Source: Enterococcus saccharolyticus subsp. saccharolyticus
GTDB lineage: Bacteria > Bacillota > Bacilli > Lactobacillales > Enterococcaceae
DNA length: 64,000 nt
Reading direction: 5' to 3'
Assembly: GCF_029023825.1 (NCBI RefSeq)
Contig: NZ_CP118957.1
Coordinates: 429,501-493,500 of the forward strand
This document shows, piece after piece, positions 1 through 10,664 of this stretch. Under the pieces are notes generated by a model that worked only from the letters and a program-made list of their open reading frames with translations, was not told where the DNA came from and made no database searches. Within the stretch, counting starts at the first letter, position 1. Each line of letters starts with the position of its first letter. The position numbers and the translations under genes are program-made.

Positions 1-1035
1 AATGAATACATCCCAACAACAAAACCAATTGTTGTCGTTACAGGACCTGGTGCGGGTAGTGGTAAATTAGCGACTTGTTTAAATCAGTTGTATCATGAAA
101 GTCGTCATGGCAATACGGGTGGCTATTCTAAATTTGAGACGTTCCCAGTCTGGAATGTGCCGTTAAAACATCCATTGAATATTGCATATGAAGCAGCAAC
201 TGTCGACTTAAAAGACGTGAACATGATTGATTCCTTCCATTTTGATTATTATGGAGAAGTAGCAATTAACTACAATCGTGATTTAGAAACCTTCCCAATT
301 ATCAAACGTACGATTGAACGTATTACTGGTAGAGAATCTGAATTCCATTCACCAACAGATATGGGTGTGAATCGTGTTGGTTTTGGTATTATTGATGATG
401 AAGTTGTTCAAGAAGCATCCAAACAAGAAATTATTCGCCGTTATTTTGAAACCGCAGCAAATTACAAAAAAGGCATTACCGATATTGATACCTTAAATCG
501 TATTCAAATCATTATGGAAGAAATCGATTTACGTCCAGAAGATCGTCCATGTGTAAAACCGGCACGTGATTATGCAGAAGAATTGAAAACAAATGATGGT
601 TGGGATCAAGAACTTGTTCCACCAGTCATGGCTTTAGAATTAGCGGATGGAAACATTATCACCGGACGTGGTTCTGACTTAATGGATGCGAGTGCAGCAG
701 CGATTTTGAATGCCATTAAAAAATTGGCAAATATTGGCGATGAAATTTTGTTGTTATCACCAAATATTTTAGAACCAATTCAAAAACTAAAAGCCAATGA
801 GTTGTCCGGACGTATTACTTCGTTAAATACATCTGAAATTTTAATTGCTTTATCAATTAGTGCAGTGACCAACCCAACTGCTCAATTGGCGTATGAAAAA
901 CTAACAGAATTAAAAGATACACAAGCGCATTCAACAGTTATCTTCAATAAAGATGATGAACAAGTCTTGCGTAATCTAGGCATTTCCTTTACTTGTGATC
1001 CGATTTACCCTTCTAAAAATTTATTTTATGTATAA
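1..1035 (+). CDS. DUF1846 family protein, 3' part only
   Basis: The reading frame is open from the first base and ends at TAA 1033-1035, giving the C-terminal 344 residues. The start lies outside the window. The sequence matches the DUF1846 (UPF0371) family, which is usually close to 500 residues, so roughly 150 N-terminal residues are missing. Near the beginning is a glycine-rich P-loop-like stretch (TGPGAGSGK) expected within this family, followed by a [16 protein letters not shown] segment. The family is a cytosolic protein of unsettled function; no role is assigned here. A strong hairpin follows the stop. Family call is from memory of the sequence pattern. Confidence 0.85.
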   Translation, partial: NEYIPTTKPIVVVTGPGAGSGKLATCLNQLYHESRHGNTGGYSKFETFPVWNVPLKHPLNIAYEAATVDLKDVNMIDSFHFDYYGEVAINYNRDLETFPIIKRTIERITGRESEFHSPTDMGVNRVGFGIIDDEVVQEASKQEIIRRYFETAANYKKGITDIDTLNRIQIIMEEIDLRPEDRPCVKPARDYAEELKTNDGWDQELVPPVMALELADGNIITGRGSDLMDASAAAILNAIKKLANIGDEILLLSPNILEPIQKLKANELSGRITSLNTSEILIALSISAVTNPTAQLAYEKLTELKDTQAHSTVIFNKDDEQVLRNLGISFTCDPIYPSKNLFYV

Positions 1036-1042
1036 AAAAGAA

Positions 1043-1079
1043 CCGTCTGTTGTGTCCAATACGCAACAGACGGTTTTTA
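1043..1079. terminator. bidirectional terminator between DUF1846 gene and ppk
   Basis: A perfect 10-bp stem (CCGTCTGTTG at 1043-1052 with CAACAGACGG at 1064-1073) is followed by a T run on the plus strand and preceded by an A run, so it can end both converging genes. Confidence 0.85.
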
Positions 1080-3203
1080 TTAATGACTTTGCCAAATTTT
1101 ACGAATTTTCGATAATAAATTTGGATTGTCTAGTGTTTGGAAAGGTAGAATCATTTCTGATTGTGGCTGACTGTTTGTCATAAAATAATCTTGAGAAGAA
1201 AATGAATTGTCTTCTGTGAAGCGACGAAAATGACCAGATTCTGTCAGTAGATAGGCTTTTTTACGATCTTTTTTAAACGCATCTAAAACCGTTAATAATT
1301 TATCTAAAGCGGGGCCTTTTTCCACAGGTGTGGCAATTTCAATCCGATGCAACATGTTTCGTGTCATAATATCTGCAGAAGAAATCCAAACTTCAGCATC
1401 TTCTTCTGAGGTATAAAAGGCATAGATTCGACTATGTTCTAGGAAACGCCCAACGATACTCGTTACTTCAATGGCTTCGCTTAAGTGAGGGATTCCTGGT
1501 TTTAAGCAGCACGCACCACGAACAATCAAATGAATCGGAACACCAACTTGACTGGCTTCATATAATTTATTAATCACGACTTTATCGGTTAATGAATTCA
1601 TTTTAAAACAAATAGCCCCTTGTTTGGTTTGTTGGTAATGTGTCATGGTGTCTTCAATTTTTTCCAGTAATTTGTGTTGAATCCCGTTTGGAGAAACGGC
1701 AATCTTTTGGTAATGGGGAACTTCACGATACCCACTTAAATAATTGAAAAATGCTGTAATATCTTCGACGTATTCTTTTTTAGCTGTAAATAAACTAATA
1801 TCCGTGTAAATCGAAGACGTTTTTTCATTGTAGTTTCCGGTACCGAAGTGAGCATATTGCTTAACTTGACGCCCTTCTTTTTTGACAACTAATAGTGCTT
1901 TGCTATGTGTTTTTAATTGATGTAAGCCATAGCTGACATAACAACCTGCTTCTTCTAGCTCTTGAACCCAATGCAAATTGTTTTCTTCATCAAAGCGTGC
2001 TTTTAATTCTACGAGAACAGTGACTTGTTTTCCTTTGGCTGCGGCTTTTTTCAAGGCTTTGACTACCCGTGAATGTGGTGCCATCCGATACAGTGTTTGT
2101 TTAATCGCAATTGTATTTGGGTCTTCTGCGGCAGCTTCCAAAAAGTTTAAAACAACTTCAAAGGAATCGTAGGGATGATGGAACAACAAATCATTTTTTT
2201 CAATGGCTTGGAATAACTGTGGTCCTTTTTCTTTATAGGTATTTCCAGTAAAACGAGGAAATACTAGCCCTGGGAATTCTTTTGCTAATGTGTCCACAAA
2301 AGGAAAGAGGAAGGTCAAATCTAATGGACCTGGAACCCAATATAAATCGCGGGCTTTTAATTGTAGTAAATCGGCTAAGATTAACACACTTTCTTCGATT
2401 TCTTTTGACCAAGTGCCACTAATTTCCAAACGTGAAGGCAATCCTTTTGAGCGTTCAACGATATATTCTTCCATTTGTGTAAATAATTTTTCGTCTGTAT
2501 CTTCACGAAATTCTAAATCTTTATCGTACGTAATGCGGAAACAAAACGAATGATCAATTTCCCAACCGACAAACAGTTCAGGCAAATGTTTCGTAATCAA
2601 TTCTTCCACAAGTAAATATGTTTGTTCATCCGCTAATTGATGCAAACGTGAAAACAGAGGTGGTAAGGGGATCACAGCGCGTTCAATACGATTTTCTTGC
2701 CGCACTTGAACAAAGATATGCACTTTTTTTTCTGCCAATTTGGGAAAGGCGTGATACGCATCTAAGCCAATCGGTGTGACAGCAGGCAATAACAACTCGT
2801 AAAAGAAACGATCGACTTCTTGTAGTTGTGTCTCAGATAATTCGTCGACCGATTTTACAAATTGTTGATGTTGTGCCAAATCTTCGATGATTTGATTGAA
2901 ATATTGATATTGTAAACGGGTATTGTTTAAATTGATTTCGTATAATTTAAACAATACTTCTTCTTGCGTCCAACCAGTTCGCGCATCTTTAGCTTTGGGT
3001 TGTAACCGTGCCAAACTTTGAATACTTGGTACACGAACCATAAAAAATTCATCTAAATTACTACTGGCAATCGCTAAAAAACGTAATTGCTCCAGTAATG
3101 GGTTTGATGGGTCGTTTGCTTCATGAATGACCCGACGATTAAATAATAACCAACTTAAATCTCTATGATAGTAATTGAGACTAGTAAACTCAGATACTTC
3201 CAT
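1080..3203 (-). CDS. ppk: polyphosphate kinase 1
   Basis: Polymerises the gamma-phosphate of ATP into inorganic polyphosphate, reversibly. The product is 707 residues, normal for PPK1. The N-terminal domain begins YYHRDLSWLLFNRRV; the catalytic part has the autophosphorylated histidine in LKTHSKALL (about residue 433) and a HFGTGNYNE motif just after it. The start is chosen at the ATG at 3203 because TAGGAG lies 8 bases upstream; a longer reading from 3239 would overlap the upstream gene and lacks a good ribosome site. It sits 16 bases after ppx, so ppx-ppk form one operon with synthetic and degradative enzymes together. Confidence 0.95.
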   Translation of the reverse strand: MEVSEFTSLNYYHRDLSWLLFNRRVIHEANDPSNPLLEQLRFLAIASSNLDEFFMVRVPSIQSLARLQPKAKDARTGWTQEEVLFKLYEINLNNTRLQYQYFNQIIEDLAQHQQFVKSVDELSETQLQEVDRFFYELLLPAVTPIGLDAYHAFPKLAEKKVHIFVQVRQENRIERAVIPLPPLFSRLHQLADEQTYLLVEELITKHLPELFVGWEIDHSFCFRITYDKDLEFREDTDEKLFTQMEEYIVERSKGLPSRLEISGTWSKEIEESVLILADLLQLKARDLYWVPGPLDLTFLFPFVDTLAKEFPGLVFPRFTGNTYKEKGPQLFQAIEKNDLLFHHPYDSFEVVLNFLEAAAEDPNTIAIKQTLYRMAPHSRVVKALKKAAAKGKQVTVLVELKARFDEENNLHWVQELEEAGCYVSYGLHQLKTHSKALLVVKKEGRQVKQYAHFGTGNYNEKTSSIYTDISLFTAKKEYVEDITAFFNYLSGYREVPHYQKIAVSPNGIQHKLLEKIEDTMTHYQQTKQGAICFKMNSLTDKVVINKLYEASQVGVPIHLIVRGACCLKPGIPHLSEAIEVTSIVGRFLEHSRIYAFYTSEEDAEVWISSADIMTRNMLHRIEIATPVEKGPALDKLLTVLDAFKKDRKKAYLLTESGHFRRFTEDNSFSSQDYFMTNSQPQSEMILPFQTLDNPNLLSKIRKIWQSH

Positions 3204-3219
3204 TTTAAATACTCCTACT

Positions 3220-4761
3220 CTATGCTTTCTTAAAATCAATTACGACTTTTTTATTAATGACATTCTCTAGATTTTTTTTCTGACGATTGGCGCGATACTC
3301 TTCGGCAACCGGATCAAAGGACCAATCGACCTTTAAGACGTAGTGTGTGTCTTTGTCTTTCAATGAGAAATGGATGATTTCATTGACTGTCGTAATATTG
3401 AGCGCTTCGCAGAATTTGATTAAACTACCGGCTAAACGAACATATTTCAATTCTTCTTCGGTAAACCATTGTTTAAACGGTTTGATAAATAATTTGAATA
3501 AAGATTTGTTTTTGTAACTAGCTAATAAAGCGAGTGAAATACGTTCCCGATGCGTAAATCCATTTAAGTTACTGTTCGCTAACAAATAAAATGAATGATA
3601 TGCGCTATTGTCTTCTTCAATATACGAACCAATATGGTAGAGCTGTGCGCCATAAGAGACATAGGCAACTAATTGCTCAATTTCTTCGCTGATTAGTTGT
3701 TTTTGTTTGATTTCATTCAGTAAAAGCTCGACGATTTGGGTTCTTTTTTTCGCTCGATACTGGTCAATTTGATAGGTATCCACAAAACGTTGAATACTAG
3801 TCATTGCTACTTGATGGGGACTATATGTAGCTGGATAATTTTGGTTCACATATTCCATTAATAAGCCTTCGCGTAACCCTTTGTTACAAAAAATGAATTT
3901 TGGTGAGTGTACTTGTTCCATCAACGCAATGAAGGTAAGGTTTGCAGGAATGATAATATCGGCGCGATCTTTACTTAATCCGTCTAATGATTGTAATTCA
4001 GAGAAAGATAGGGAGGTAAATAATGAGAGTGTTTCTTTCAAATCTTTCTTTTTCATCTCATATTGATGAATTCCTACGACTGGAAAATCAGTCATCCGTT
4101 CATGAACCGTTGCGATATTTCGTGAGCTCCCACCAATTGCAATAATCGGGACATTGCGCTCTTTCAACCAAGGCAGAGAAGCGAATTGTTTTTTGATATA
4201 ACTTTTTGCCTGACTAATGGCAGTCTCATCATTGGTTGCTACGTCATTAAAAAAGAGTTGTTTTAATGTGACTACCCCAAAAGGAAAGCTGTGACTATCG
4301 ACAATCTCATTGCTTTTAAAATAAGTGACTTCCGTACTGCCACCACCCATATCTACAGTATAGGCTTCAGAAAAGGATGTCGTACGTGCGATGGCGTATT
4401 GTCCATAATAAGCTTCTTCTTTTTCAGATAATAAACGAATCGCAATCCCAGTTTTCTTTGCCACCATTTCTAACACCGCTTGGGCATTTTTGGATTGGCG
4501 AATGACGGCCGTTGCTGTCGCAATGGTTTCTTCTAACTCATAACTACTTGCAATTTCTTTAAACAATTTCATGACGCGTAGCAGTTGATGAATTCCTTCG
4601 GTCGTTAATTCCTTGTTTTCATCTAAAAATTGATAGAGACGAACGGGTAATTTGATATTTTGAAGTTCAGTAAATACCATCTGTTCATTTAACTGATAAA
4701 TAACTAGGCGAACGGTATTTGAGCCGATATCAATAATGGCAATGTTTTTCTTTTTTTTCAT
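3220..4761 (-). CDS. ppx: exopolyphosphatase, Ppx/GppA family
   Basis: Removes terminal phosphates from polyphosphate, or hydrolyses pppGpp in some family members. The 513-residue protein starts with the sugar-kinase/actin-fold phosphate loop IDIGSNTVRLVIY and has a second nucleotide-site motif VDMGGGSTEV (about residues 138-147) and IAIGGSSRN. A C-terminal HD-like helical region follows, as in long Ppx proteins. It is the first gene of the ppx-ppk pair. A TTTCCTCC-type ribosome site (plus-strand view) lies directly upstream, and a TATAAT box reads at 4811-4806 on the minus strand. Whether it prefers polyphosphate or pppGpp cannot be told from sequence, but linkage to ppk favours polyphosphate. 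Confidence 0.92.
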   Translation of the reverse strand: MKKKKNIAIIDIGSNTVRLVIYQLNEQMVFTELQNIKLPVRLYQFLDENKELTTEGIHQLLRVMKLFKEIASSYELEETIATATAVIRQSKNAQAVLEMVAKKTGIAIRLLSEKEEAYYGQYAIARTTSFSEAYTVDMGGGSTEVTYFKSNEIVDSHSFPFGVVTLKQLFFNDVATNDETAISQAKSYIKKQFASLPWLKERNVPIIAIGGSSRNIATVHERMTDFPVVGIHQYEMKKKDLKETLSLFTSLSFSELQSLDGLSKDRADIIIPANLTFIALMEQVHSPKFIFCNKGLREGLLMEYVNQNYPATYSPHQVAMTSIQRFVDTYQIDQYRAKKRTQIVELLLNEIKQKQLISEEIEQLVAYVSYGAQLYHIGSYIEEDNSAYHSFYLLANSNLNGFTHRERISLALLASYKNKSLFKLFIKPFKQWFTEEELKYVRLAGSLIKFCEALNITTVNEIIHFSLKDKDTHYVLKVDWSFDPVAEEYRANRQKKNLENVINKKVVIDFKKA

Positions 4762-4888
4762 GTGTTTCCTCCATCAATAAACTAAAATAGCTTTCTGTTG
4801 TTATTATTATAGTATAAGTATAGAAAGCGAAAAGCGGATTTTGGTAATGTTTATGTAAATGAAATGTTAAGTTTGTAAAGGTAATAAA

Positions 4889-4926
4889 AAAAGAGAGTCG
4901 CACAGTTTATTGTGCAAACACTCTTT
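4889..4926 (-). terminator. terminator after the GyrI-like gene
   Basis: A hairpin with GCACA/TGTGC core and AAAGAG/CTCTTT outer pairing lies directly after the minus-strand stop at 4934 and reads into a run of seven T on the minus strand. Confidence 0.75.
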
Positions 4927-4933
4927 CTTTTTG

Positions 4934-5413
4934 TTATTTTTCGACAACTGGAATCCACATTTCACCAAAGAATTTTCCGTCATGCGTGCCCATTTCTACA
5001 GCCGCATTTGGACCCCCAACATATTCATAATTTTGTTCTTCGACGAGTGCTTGACCAAAAGCCAGACTCGTTAAGGTATCTTTTAATTCCTCGGCAGTTG
5101 CAGCGTCCCCTTTAACCACCACATAGGTTCCTTTAGGAAATTGAATCACCCGAGTTGCATCAGGTAACGTTTCATTGGTCAGTACACCTACGTAATACAT
5201 CATTTTATTGTCATAGGCTTCATTGACGGCAAAAACAAAAGAATCGTCGGCTAAAGCTTTTAATTTTTCTAAGGTGCCATCGGTTGTCACTTTCGCCCAA
5301 AAATCGGCTTTTTCTTTAGCGATACCCATATAATCGGTGTAATTGCTCGTTAATTCCGTACCAAAACCTAAGACTGTAAAGGCATCTTTTTCTTCTAATG
5401 TGTAAACTGACAT
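4934..5413 (-). CDS. GyrI-like small-molecule-binding protein
   Basis: A 159-residue cytosolic protein built from the effector-binding (GyrI-like/AraC_E_bind) domain alone, with no DNA-binding part. Typical features are the FTVLGFGTELT start and the C-terminal EYVGGPNAAVEMGTHDG...GEMWIPVVEK ending. The start is set at the ATG at 5413, which has AGTAGGG about 7 bases upstream; the frame is open 9 codons further. It is divergent from a WYL-domain regulator at 5518. As I recall, Bacillus subtilis has a similar neighbouring pair (yobU/yobV). A role as ligand-binding partner of that regulator is inference. Confidence 0.75.
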   Translation of the reverse strand: MSVYTLEEKDAFTVLGFGTELTSNYTDYMGIAKEKADFWAKVTTDGTLEKLKALADDSFVFAVNEAYDNKMMYYVGVLTNETLPDATRVIQFPKGTYVVVKGDAATAEELKDTLTSLAFGQALVEEQNYEYVGGPNAAVEMGTHDGKFFGEMWIPVVEK

Positions 5414-5517
5414 ATCAATCCCTACTTTCTTTCGTTTCAAATGTTGTCATTGTTCATTTGATACCTTTACAATACAAGTAAATCATGTCAAAAAGTGACA
5501 CTGTTTAGGAGCAAATG

Positions 5518-6450
5518 ATGAAAAAAACTGAAAGAATTCATACGATAATCCGTTACATTAACAACCGTGCCCATTTTACCATCACAGAACTCATGCAAGA
5601 ATTTCAGATTTCTCGATCGACCGCCATTCGTGACCTCCGTGAAATTGAAGCGATGGGGTTACCGTTGATGGCTGAAGTCGGTCGAGACGGAGGCTATTCA
5701 GTCATGCACAAGTCTTTTTTGCCATCGATTCATTTTTTAGATGCAGAAGTGAAAGCTTTATTTGTTGCTTTTATGGCGACTAGAAACCAACAACTTCCCT
5801 ATTTAACGAGTCGGCAATCTTTGGCAGAAAAATTAATCTCCTTACTGTCAGAGAACCAGCAAGATGACTTAGTATTGTTAAATCAATTGTTATTGTTTGA
5901 AGGAACCAACCTCGCCAATCCTGATTTATTAGACTTGACCGATTTACCACATCCTATTTTGGAGCAATTAATTGAGTTATTATTGGATGATCGACATGTG
6001 ACGGTCACTTTCAATCATCACGTCCTCTCTATTTACGTGTTGCATGTGTATCATGAAAAAGGCAATTGGTTTTTAGAAGGAATTGATTTAGCAACGGCAA
6101 CAAAACGTATTTTAGCAGTAAGCCAATTAGTAGCTGTTGGGAAATATAGTGGGGCGCAACGTTGGCATCAAAAACAACGTGTGCATGAACCCATTAATTT
6201 GGTTGTGACCTTAGGACCTAAAGCCATTGCCCAATTTAAGAAATACCATCCGTTTAAATTAACGTTGGCTTACACCGATCCTTATCAAATGCAAGCTTTG
6301 TTACGAACATTTGTCGATGAACAGAATCAAGAAGCCTTGTTAGAAATGGTTCATTGGTTTTTATTTTTAGGAAACGAAGCAACCCTGCAAGAAGCACCAC
6401 CCGCATTTATCCATGCGTTAACGGAAAGTTGCTTACGATGTTTGGACTAG
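5518..6450 (+). CDS. HTH/WYL-domain transcriptional regulator (YafY/DeoR-type)
   Basis: A 310-residue regulator. The N-terminal winged helix-turn-helix runs through FTITELMQEFQISRSTAIRD (about residues 19-38), followed by the RDGGY turn typical of YafY-type proteins and then a WYL-type ligand domain in the second half. Two adjacent ATGs exist at 5515 and 5518; the second is 6 bases from AGGAG and is preferred. The gene faces away from the GyrI-like gene across a 100-base shared promoter region, so it most likely controls that gene and itself. The ligand is unknown. Confidence 0.85.
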   Translation: MKKTERIHTIIRYINNRAHFTITELMQEFQISRSTAIRDLREIEAMGLPLMAEVGRDGGYSVMHKSFLPSIHFLDAEVKALFVAFMATRNQQLPYLTSRQSLAEKLISLLSENQQDDLVLLNQLLLFEGTNLANPDLLDLTDLPHPILEQLIELLLDDRHVTVTFNHHVLSIYVLHVYHEKGNWFLEGIDLATATKRILAVSQLVAVGKYSGAQRWHQKQRVHEPINLVVTLGPKAIAQFKKYHPFKLTLAYTDPYQMQALLRTFVDEQNQEALLEMVHWFLFLGNEATLQEAPPAFIHALTESCLRCLD

Positions 6451-6503
6451 GAAAAGTTGTTTAACTAAGCTAAGATAAAAGAAAACGAAAGCGAGTAGAT
6501 GAC

Positions 6504-7169
6504 ATGCAAGCAATTATTTTTGACTTTAATGGGACTTTGTACAGCGATACAGATTTACATGAAGCAGCATGGCAAAAATTTATTCAAGAAGTATTCGGTT
6601 ATCCACTTTCAGAAGCAGAATTTGCTAAAATTCATGGACGTACCAACCACTTAACCATGGAACGCTTATTAGACCGAACCTTGACGAAAGAAGAAGGTGA
6701 AGCTTTTTCGAACCGAAAAGAAGCCATTTATCGTGAAATTGTTCTAGAAAAACAACATGACCAGTTAATTGATGGAGTCACCGAATTTTTTGATTTCTTA
6801 CAAGAAAAAGGCTATCCGATGAACATTGCGACTGCTTCGCCGCGGGTGAATGTGGCATTTTATTTTGACTATTTCCAATTAAATCGTTGGTTTGATTTTG
6901 AGAAAGTGGTGTATGATGACGGGACACTAAATAGTAAACCAGCGCCTGATTATTATGTACAAGCAGCTAAAAATATCGGTGCCAATCCTCAAGAAATGAT
7001 TGTATTTGAAGATTCATCAATTGGATTACAAGGTGCTGCCAATGCGCAAGCCAAACAAATTATCGCCATCGCAACCAATGGCAACCATGAAGACTTGATC
7101 AAAACAGGCGTTGTGTCTTTTGTCATTGATGATTATCGTGATGAACGTCTGTCTCGATTATTTAAATAA
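6504..7169 (+). CDS. HAD family hydrolase, beta-phosphoglucomutase-like
   Basis: A 221-residue haloacid-dehalogenase-fold phosphatase of the beta-phosphoglucomutase/phosphatase branch with a helical cap. Visible motifs are I (DFNGTL, residues 8-13), II (TASPR), III (NSKPAPDYY) and IV (VFEDSSIGLQGA). Motif I is unusual: the usual DxDxT has Asn at the second Asp, the residue that normally acts as general acid/base. Some Gram-positive HAD proteins share this DFNGT form, so it is not necessarily inactive. It follows the WYL regulator by 53 bases on the same strand but no functional link is visible. Confidence 0.85.
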   Translation: MQAIIFDFNGTLYSDTDLHEAAWQKFIQEVFGYPLSEAEFAKIHGRTNHLTMERLLDRTLTKEEGEAFSNRKEAIYREIVLEKQHDQLIDGVTEFFDFLQEKGYPMNIATASPRVNVAFYFDYFQLNRWFDFEKVVYDDGTLNSKPAPDYYVQAAKNIGANPQEMIVFEDSSIGLQGAANAQAKQIIAIATNGNHEDLIKTGVVSFVIDDYRDERLSRLFK

Positions 7170-7179
7170 AGCAATATAA

Positions 7180-7236
7180 AAAGAAGCCATACCTTAGAGA
7201 GGACTTTCATTCTCTACAGGTGCAGCTTCTTTTTTT
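7180..7236. terminator. bidirectional terminator between converging genes
   Basis: AAAGAAGC at 7180-7187 pairs with GCTTCTTT at 7225-7232, enclosing an inner AGAGA/TCTCT stem; a T run follows. It separates the HAD gene from the DUF924 gene on the other strand. Confidence 0.8.
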
Positions 7237-7238
7237 AT

Positions 7239-7778
7239 TTAAAAGGAGGAGTTAGGTTCTTGCAAAAAAGCAAGCTCGGCTTCTGTCGAGGTTCTTCCAA
7301 GGGCTTGATTGCGATGTGGATAACGTCCAAAACGCTTGATAGTCGCATAATGTTGTTTTTCATAATCAAAATTTTCTTCTAATCCTGGTTGGTCAAATAA
7401 AATCATCGCTTTGTTATGAATCATCAATGATTCCGAGTGCATAAAAGGCATATACAAAAAGCTACGTTCCACATCAGATAGTTCATTGATGTCTGGATCA
7501 GCGAGTGCTTCTTGCGCTAAGACCAGCGCCATGCCGTCTGTAGCGAAAGCTTTCGGAGAGTGACGAAAGAGATTTCGAGAAAATTGATCTAAAACGATAA
7601 TCTCTGCTAAGCGTCCATGAATCGTTTCGCGCCAACTAACTAATTCGCCGGCTGCAGCTTGCTTATGCAAATTGGTGAAACGTTCAGCGATCAATTGATC
7701 GACATCCGTACTATTAAACCATTGTTCAGGTGTTAATTCGGTGAACCAAAAATGTAAGACTGCTTGAGGTTTCATCAT
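7239..7778 (-). CDS. DUF924 family protein
   Basis: A 179-residue cytosolic helical protein of the DUF924 family, a TPR-like fold of unknown function. Characteristic parts are VLHFWFTELTPEQWF at the N-terminus, HGRLAEIIVLDQFSRNLFR in the middle, and FLYMPFMHSESLMIH plus FGRYPHRNQALGR toward the C-terminus. Three in-frame ATGs exist within 12 bases; the one at 7778 is 7 bases from AGGAG and is preferred. It stands alone between a terminator and a divergent decayed gene. Confidence 0.85.
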   Translation of the reverse strand: MMKPQAVLHFWFTELTPEQWFNSTDVDQLIAERFTNLHKQAAAGELVSWRETIHGRLAEIIVLDQFSRNLFRHSPKAFATDGMALVLAQEALADPDINELSDVERSFLYMPFMHSESLMIHNKAMILFDQPGLEENFDYEKQHYATIKRFGRYPHRNQALGRTSTEAELAFLQEPNSSF

Positions 7779-8011
7779 AATCATTCTCCTAATCGTTTTT
7801 GAAAGTTATGTAACTATAACTTCACTATAGAGCATTCTGATTGATTTGTCTAAAATACAGAAGCCTGTTTGTTTAATCTGTAAAAAAAGTTCGAAAAATC
7901 AGATTTTTTCTTTGCTTTCTATTGTGCTTTCTTGCTAAACTAAACGTCTGCCAAAAATACCGTGTCTCATGGAAACATTCTCAACTATTTTAAAATAAAG
8001 GGGAGTACCAA

Positions 8012-9139
8012 ATGAACGAGTATATTGAAATTATCCACGCAAGAGAAAACAACTTAAAAAATGTCAGTCTCAACATTCCAAAGAACAAAATCACTATTTT
8101 TACAGGCGTCTCTGGTTCAGGAAAATCATCGATTGTCTTTGATACGATTGCCCAAGAAGCTGGTCGCCAATTGAATGAAACTTATGATAGTTTTACCCGT
8201 TTATTTTTACCCAAATAAAGTCGTCCAGATGTAGATGAGATCAATAACTTAGCAACAACAATTGTTATCAATTAAAAGAAAATTGGTGGAAGTGCCCGCT
8301 CAACGTTAGGGACGATCACAGATATCAATGCGCTGTTTCGAGTGTTATTTTCGCGCTTTGCTACGCCTAGTCTAGGTTATGCTAATGCGTATTCTTTTAA
8401 TGATCCAAGTGGCATGTGTCCTGTTTGTCAAGGAATCGGAAAAACAATCACCTTGGACGTTGAAAAAGCCGTCAACCATGAACTTTCTTTAAATGAAGGA
8501 GCGATTTTACTCCCTGGTTTTACTGTAGGGTCATGGTATTGGAAACTCCATGCAGAAACAGGATTATTTGATCCGTATAAAAAAATTAAAGAGTATACAC
8601 CAGAAGAATATCCGTTATTAATGTATGCGGAAGCACAAAAAATTACTACCGCAGAAACAGGAGATATGAATGTCACCTATGAAGGGATTGTGACGCGTTT
8701 TATGCGTACCACGATTCATACCGAAAAAGACACGAGCAAGCGTACTGCAAAAGTGATGGAAGAATTTACAGTCATGCAAGCTTGTCCGACTTGTAAAGGC
8801 AAACGTTATAATGCTGAAGTACTTGCGTCAACAATTGATAACTATACGATTTATGATGTTACCTTGGTCCAATTAACCGAACTTATTGAAATTTTAAAGA
8901 AAATAGATAATGAGTCACGCCATCCGATTATTGTGGGCATTCAAAAACGCGTCCAAGATTTAATTGATATTGGATTAGGCTATATGGACTTATGTCGCGA
9001 AACCAATAGCTTGTCTGGTGGCGAATCCCAACGAGTGAAGATGGTGAAACAATTAGCGAGTAGTTTAACCAATATGATTTATACTTTTGATGAACCAAGT
9101 ACCGGATTACACCCACGCGATGTCTATCGACCAGTTTAA
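8012..9139 (+). pseudogene. UvrA-like ATPase, nonsense-mutated and 3'-truncated
   Basis: The sequence is one continuous reading frame of a UvrA-related ABC ATPase broken by two in-frame TAA codons (8216-8218 and 8273-8275) and then cut short. Before the first stop is the Walker A region ([15 protein letters not shown]). After it come a zinc-binding CPVCQGIGK, a second CPTCKGKRYN pair, the LSGGESQRVKMVKQL signature and a Walker B ending DEPSTGLHPRDVYR. The frame then leaves homology and stops. Related UvrA2-type proteins run about 750 residues, so the second ATPase half is incomplete. A good ribosome site (AAAGGGGAG) remains at the start. Three independent lesions make function very unlikely. 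Confidence 0.9.
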
Positions 9140-9364
9140 TTAGAGTGACATCAAACCAAAAAATTAATAAAAGTATGTATAGAGTCAATTTCAAAAAACT
9201 TATTGATGAAAGGAAGATATTATCTTTTATTTTTTCGGATTTGATTTGTAGCCAGTACATATTTTATATGTTATTTTTTTGCTTCGCGTAATTATTGTAA
9301 ATAAAATAATTACATTGAATAATGGAAATATAGTGGACATTTCCTTAAAGCTGATACCTCAAAT

Positions 9365-9432
9365 TATAGACAAATAGCCTGTATAATCTGAACAAATAGT
9401 GATTATACAGGCTATTTGTCTATAGGTTTTTT
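9365..9432. terminator. 24-bp perfect hairpin followed by T run
   Basis: Arms at 9365-9388 and 9401-9424 are perfectly complementary over 24 bp with a 12-base loop, followed by GG and eight T. Such a stem is far longer than a usual intrinsic terminator. It isolates the LacI gene from the decayed upstream gene. Confidence 0.8.
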
Positions 9433-9473
9433 TTACGAAATTTGCTTATTTCCAAAATGTATGATTATATTTT

Positions 9474-10572
<1,099 letters not shown>

Positions 10573-10588
10573 GTTTGCTAATAAAATA

Positions 10589-10616
10589 TTGACAAAAATT
10601 TTAGTAAACGTTTGTT
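10589..10616 (+). promoter_or_regulatory. promoter -35 and LacI operator of the first binding-protein gene
   Basis: TTGACA at 10589-10594 is followed in the spacer by AGTAAACGTTTGTT at 10603-10616, a near-palindromic LacI-type operator. The -10 is not clear (TTTATT close to 10616 is possible). Repression by the upstream LacI protein is likely. Confidence 0.6.
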
Positions 10617-10664
10617 TTTATTTTGGTTAAAAAGAAAGCGCATATAAAAGAAGGGGGAGTAAAA

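Noticed and set aside
995-1183. Short frame over the end of the DUF1846 gene
   Set aside because: It crosses the terminator and overlaps two real genes; no ribosome site.
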